Origin: Palsa-459 sp035937595
GTDB lineage: Bacteria; Actinomycetota; Acidimicrobiia; Acidimicrobiales; RAAP-2
Direction: 5' to 3'
Assembly: GCA_035937595.1 (NCBI GenBank)
Contig: DASZHS010000052.1
Location: 1 to 7,845 of the forward strand
DNA length: 7,845 nt
A program made the position numbers and the translations under genes. Position 1 is the first letter of the stretch. Every line of letters begins with the position of its first letter. This document shows positions 6,299-7,845 of this stretch, one piece after another. The notes under the pieces are model-generated. The model did not search any database. It was given only the letters and a program-made list of their open reading frames with translations, and had not been told where the DNA came from.

Positions 6299-6314
6299 GC
6301 GGTCGCGCGACCGC
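6299..6314. promoter_or_regulatory. Perfect 16-bp palindrome in the sodX/sodN divergent spacer
   Basis: GCGGTCGCGCGACCGC is its own reverse complement across all 16 bases. It lies between the divergent sodX start region and the sodN ribosome binding site, where an operator for a dimeric regulator (for example nickel control of sodN) would be expected. As RNA it could fold into a 6-bp stem with a GCGC loop in the sodN leader. It has no U-tract, so it is not a classical terminator. It is GC-only apart from one T/A pair, so chance in this GC-rich DNA is not excluded. Confidence 0.4.
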
Positions 6315-6334
6315 CGCAACCCGAAGGACGACCC

Positions 6335-6751
6335 ATGACCGTGCTCGACACCTCCCTCCGGCTCTTCGACCGACTCTTCGCACCGCGCGCGATCCACGCG
6401 CACTGCGACCTGCCCTGCGGTGTCTACGACCCCGCCCAGGCCCGAATCGAGGCCCAGAGCGTCAGGGCCTGCATGGAGAAGTACCTGGCGAGCAGCGACG
6501 AGGACTTCAAGGTCCGCGCGACGGCGATCAAAGAGCAGCGGGCGGACCTCGTGAAGGAGCACCTCTGGATCCTGTGGACGGACTACTTCAAGCCCGAGCA
6601 CCTCCAGGCGCACCCCAACCTCCACGAGCTCTTCTGGAAGGCCACCAAGACGGCGGGCGAGTCGAAGAAGACCAACGACGTCGCCGTGGGCGACCGCCTG
6701 CTCGCCGAGATCGACGAGATCGCCGAGGTCTTCTGGTCGACGAAGAAGTAG
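6335..6751 (+). CDS. sodN: Nickel-containing superoxide dismutase precursor
   Basis: A 138-residue precursor of cytoplasmic Ni-SOD, which disproportionates superoxide to hydrogen peroxide and oxygen. The nickel hook HCDLPCGVYDPAQARIEA starts at residue 23; after cleavage His23, Cys24 and Cys28 become His1, Cys2 and Cys6, the nickel ligands. The propeptide would be 22 residues (longer than the 14 of Streptomyces coelicolor SodN), cut between Ala22 and His23, and the mature chain of 116 residues is of normal size. Other family blocks are present: ATAIKEQRADLVKEH, LWTDYFKPEHL and the C-terminal AEVFWSTKK. The ATG at 6335 is preceded by AAGGA at 6324-6328, 6 nt away, and gives the expected propeptide. 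It is divergent from its protease gene sodX and converges with the zinc-finger gene, the two stop codons abutting as TAGCTA. Confidence 0.98.
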   Translation: MTVLDTSLRLFDRLFAPRAIHAHCDLPCGVYDPAQARIEAQSVRACMEKYLASSDEDFKVRATAIKEQRADLVKEHLWILWTDYFKPEHLQAHPNLHELFWKATKTAGESKKTNDVAVGDRLLAEIDEIAEVFWSTKK

Positions 6752-6937
6752 CTACTCGCCGCCGACGTGGTCAGCGCAGCGCCGCAGCGTCGGGTCCGCG
6801 GCGAGCCGCTTCTCGGGAAGCGGCGCCCCGCAGGTCTCACACGACCGATAGGTCGAGTCGGCGAGCCGGAGCAGCGCGCGGTCGACGTCATCGAGGGTCG
6901 TGGTGGCCTGGTCGATCACGTCGCGGTGCGGCTCCAC
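6752..6937 (-). CDS. Short TraR/DksA-type zinc-finger protein
   Basis: A 61-residue protein from a GTG at 6937. An N-terminal helical segment rich in Asp and Leu (TLDDVDRALLRLADSTY) leads into a single zinc finger: CETCGAPLPEKRLAADP (C33, C36) and CADH (C54, H57), a C-x2-C/C-x2-H arrangement. This matches the short TraR/DksA C4-type family, in which the last Cys is often replaced. Longer members bind the RNA polymerase secondary channel and modulate transcription; whether this one does is unknown, since it lacks the long coiled coil. No Shine-Dalgarno is present, but TACGAT lies exactly 6 nt before the GTG. The gene ends flush against the sodN stop on the other strand. It may belong with the following minus-strand genes only loosely. 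Confidence 0.8.
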   Translation of the reverse strand: MEPHRDVIDQATTTLDDVDRALLRLADSTYRSCETCGAPLPEKRLAADPTLRRCADHVGGE

Positions 6938-6943
6938 GACCCG

Positions 6944-6949
6944 ATCGTA
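6944..6949 (-). promoter_or_regulatory. Candidate -10 box (TACGAT) of a leaderless promoter for the zinc-finger gene
   Basis: TACGAT on the minus strand ends exactly 6 nt before the GTG at 6937, so the G would be the transcription start. It is the closest match to TATAAT among the boxes here. It lies in the 28-nt gap after the upstream gene. A TTGAGT at 6964-6969 resembles a -35 but the 14-nt spacing is short. Confidence 0.5.
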
Positions 6950-6965
6950 CCCAGCGACCCCCGAC

Positions 6966-7845
6966 TCAAAAGACGATGGGGGCGGGCTGGACGTGGACGT
7001 ACTGCGAGTCCACGGCGAGCACGTTGGCCGTGTAGGTCACCGGCGTCGTGATGGTCGTCCCGGACTCGGGACCCGAGACGGCCCACGTCGGCAGGAGCCA
7101 GGTGACGCCGTCTGTGAGGGTGTAGGTCCCGAGCTGCATCGTCGCGGTGGTGATGTCGATGTTGACGACGGGGGGGCCGCCGGTCGTCGTCGTGGTGACG
7201 CCGGAGCCGTCGGTCGTCGGGGTGGTGCCCTGCGGACCGGCGCCCGACGTTGCGGCCGGCGGCCCGGACGCGCCGGCCGCCGTCGAGGACACGCCGACCC
7301 TCGTCCCGGCGACGCCCGCCATCGGCGCGACGCCGCCGTAGAAGACGAAGCCGTGGTCCTGGTTGAGGATGCTCACCACGTCGGACGGCGCGATCGTCGG
7401 GTACGCCGGCTCTTGGGTGGGGGTCGCGAGGATCCCGCTCGCACTCAGGACGTCGGCGTTCGCCCCGTAGGCGACGTAGTAGCTCTGGTCGGTCGCGACG
7501 CCGTCGATGGCCATCGGGACCGTGACGTCGACCTCGGTGTTGTACGGGGAGACCTGCGGCGTGCCGAGGTTGCTCGTGATCCCCAGGCTGTTGAGCAGCG
7601 ACACCGCGTCCTGGGAGGCCTGCGCGCTCGTCGGCAGCCCGGCGATGGGCCCGGTGTTGCCGGTCGGACCGCTGTTGCCGACTGGCCCGCTGTTGCCGGT
7701 CGAGCCGGTGTTGCCGGTCGAGCCGGTGTTGCCGGTCGAGCCGGTGTTGCCGGTCGAGCCGGTGTTGCCGGTCGAGCCGGTGTTGCCGATCGAGCCGGTG
7801 TTGCCGATCGAGCCGGTGTTGCCGATCGAGCCGGTGTTGCCCGTC
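6966..7845 (-). CDS. Collagen-like repeat protein, C-terminal part
   Basis: The frame is open from the stop at 6966 to the right window edge, giving 292 visible codons; the N-terminus is outside. Immediately after the edge comes an uninterrupted run of 22 Gly-X-Y triplets (codons 7841 down to 7644), mostly alternating GNT with GST or GSI, then GPV, GPT and GPI triplets. This is the collagen triple-helix pattern, though poor in proline. About 140 residues follow (LPTSAQASQDAVSLLNSLG onward, with YYVAYGANADVLSASG and a GFVFYGG segment), then a Thr/Ser/Gly/Pro/Ala-rich linker, then a last segment with DGVTWLLPTWAVSG and VLAVDSQYVHV. Such WLLP and AVxxxYV patterns recur at the C-termini of uncharacterised actinobacterial envelope proteins, but I cannot name the family. 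A cell-surface or secreted location is inferred. The only in-frame start in the window, a GTG at 7604, would drop the repeat and is unlikely to be genuine. Confidence 0.78.
   Translation of the reverse strand, partial: TGNTGSIGNTGSIGNTGSIGNTGSTGNTGSTGNTGSTGNTGSTGNTGSTGNSGPVGNSGPTGNTGPIAGLPTSAQASQDAVSLLNSLGITSNLGTPQVSPYNTEVDVTVPMAIDGVATDQSYYVAYGANADVLSASGILATPTQEPAYPTIAPSDVVSILNQDHGFVFYGGVAPMAGVAGTRVGVSSTAAGASGPPAATSGAGPQGTTPTTDGSGVTTTTTGGPPVVNIDITTATMQLGTYTLTDGVTWLLPTWAVSGPESGTTITTPVTYTANVLAVDSQYVHVQPAPIVF
7659..7838. repeat. Tandem array of ten 18-bp units encoding Gly-X-Y triplets
   Basis: On the plus strand the unit is GCCGGTCGAGCCGGTGTT. Five perfect copies run 7695-7784, and three copies of a variant with A for G at position 5 (GCCGATCGAG...) run 7785-7838. 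Two decayed copies (GCCGGTCGGACCGCTGTT and GCCGACTGGCCCGCTGTT) precede them at 7659-7694. Each unit is two codon triplets on the minus strand (GNT-GST or GNT-GSI), so gain or loss of units keeps frame. The array may continue beyond 7845, where the sequence already departs from the unit (GCCCGTC). Confidence 0.95.

Noticed and set aside
6299..6314. Palindrome as a Rho-independent terminator
   Set aside because: There is no T-tract on either side, and it lies in a divergent spacer before genes rather than after one.
7659..7838. Tandem array as a CRISPR
   Set aside because: Units are 18 bp, directly adjacent with no spacers, in a continuous coding frame; this is a coding tandem repeat.
7695..7838. 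Plus-strand reading of the array as a VLPVEP peptide repeat
   Set aside because: It is open, but the minus-strand frame gives a perfect Gly-X-Y pattern that continues into a plausible C-terminal domain ending at a stop, while the plus-strand frame has no recognisable flanking protein.
1..7845. A Rex operator or Fur/Nur-type box controlling the cluster
   Set aside because: I looked for TTGTGAA/TTCACAA-like inverted repeats and AT-rich dyads and found none near the starts of rex, hemA, sodX or sodN.
1..7845. A defence, mobile or biosynthetic island
   Set aside because: No transposase, integrase, direct-repeat attachment site, tRNA or composition break is apparent; genes are conserved core functions, apart from the collagen-like gene at the right edge.

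Overview
The window is a densely coded, very GC-rich chromosomal segment, probably from an actinobacterium. An MshA-type glycosyltransferase (mycothiol pathway), the rex-hemA-hemC order, a nickel superoxide dismutase with its maturation protease, frequent GTG starts and very high GC at third codon positions all point that way. Acidimicrobiia or a relative is possible, but the class is inference. No gene-free stretch exceeds about 45 bases, and I see no RNA gene, insertion sequence, CRISPR array, origin or attachment site.

Layout. From 1 to 6290 all genes lie on the minus strand. In transcription order they are sodX (signal-peptidase-like protease), an XRE-family regulator, mshA-type glycosyltransferase, a YbjN-family protein, proC, a SAM hydroxide adenosyltransferase (DUF62) family protein, rex, hemA and the first 17 codons of hemC at the left edge. 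sodN (6335-6751, plus strand) is divergent from sodX and meets a short TraR/DksA-type zinc-finger gene tail to tail. At the right edge lies the C-terminal part of a minus-strand gene with a collagen-like Gly-X-Y repeat encoded by ten tandem 18-bp units; its N-terminus is outside the window.

How the genes relate. SodX removes the SodN propeptide to expose the nickel-binding histidine. MshA starts mycothiol synthesis, the actinobacterial thiol buffer. Rex senses NADH/NAD+ and commonly neighbours heme genes in actinobacteria, and hemA/hemC make the first committed steps to tetrapyrroles. The block thus mixes redox defence, redox sensing and heme synthesis with housekeeping proC.

Most notable points: (1) a TANNNT -10-like hexamer lies exactly 6 nt before the start codon of three genes and 8-9 nt before two more, most of them without a Shine-Dalgarno sequence, suggesting leaderless internal promoters within an apparent operon; (2) the DUF62 protein has Asp where the family's catalytic His is expected; (3) the collagen-like repeat; (4) a perfect 16-bp palindrome between sodX and sodN. 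I did not find evidence of a wholly new multi-gene system; most of the window is conserved core genome.
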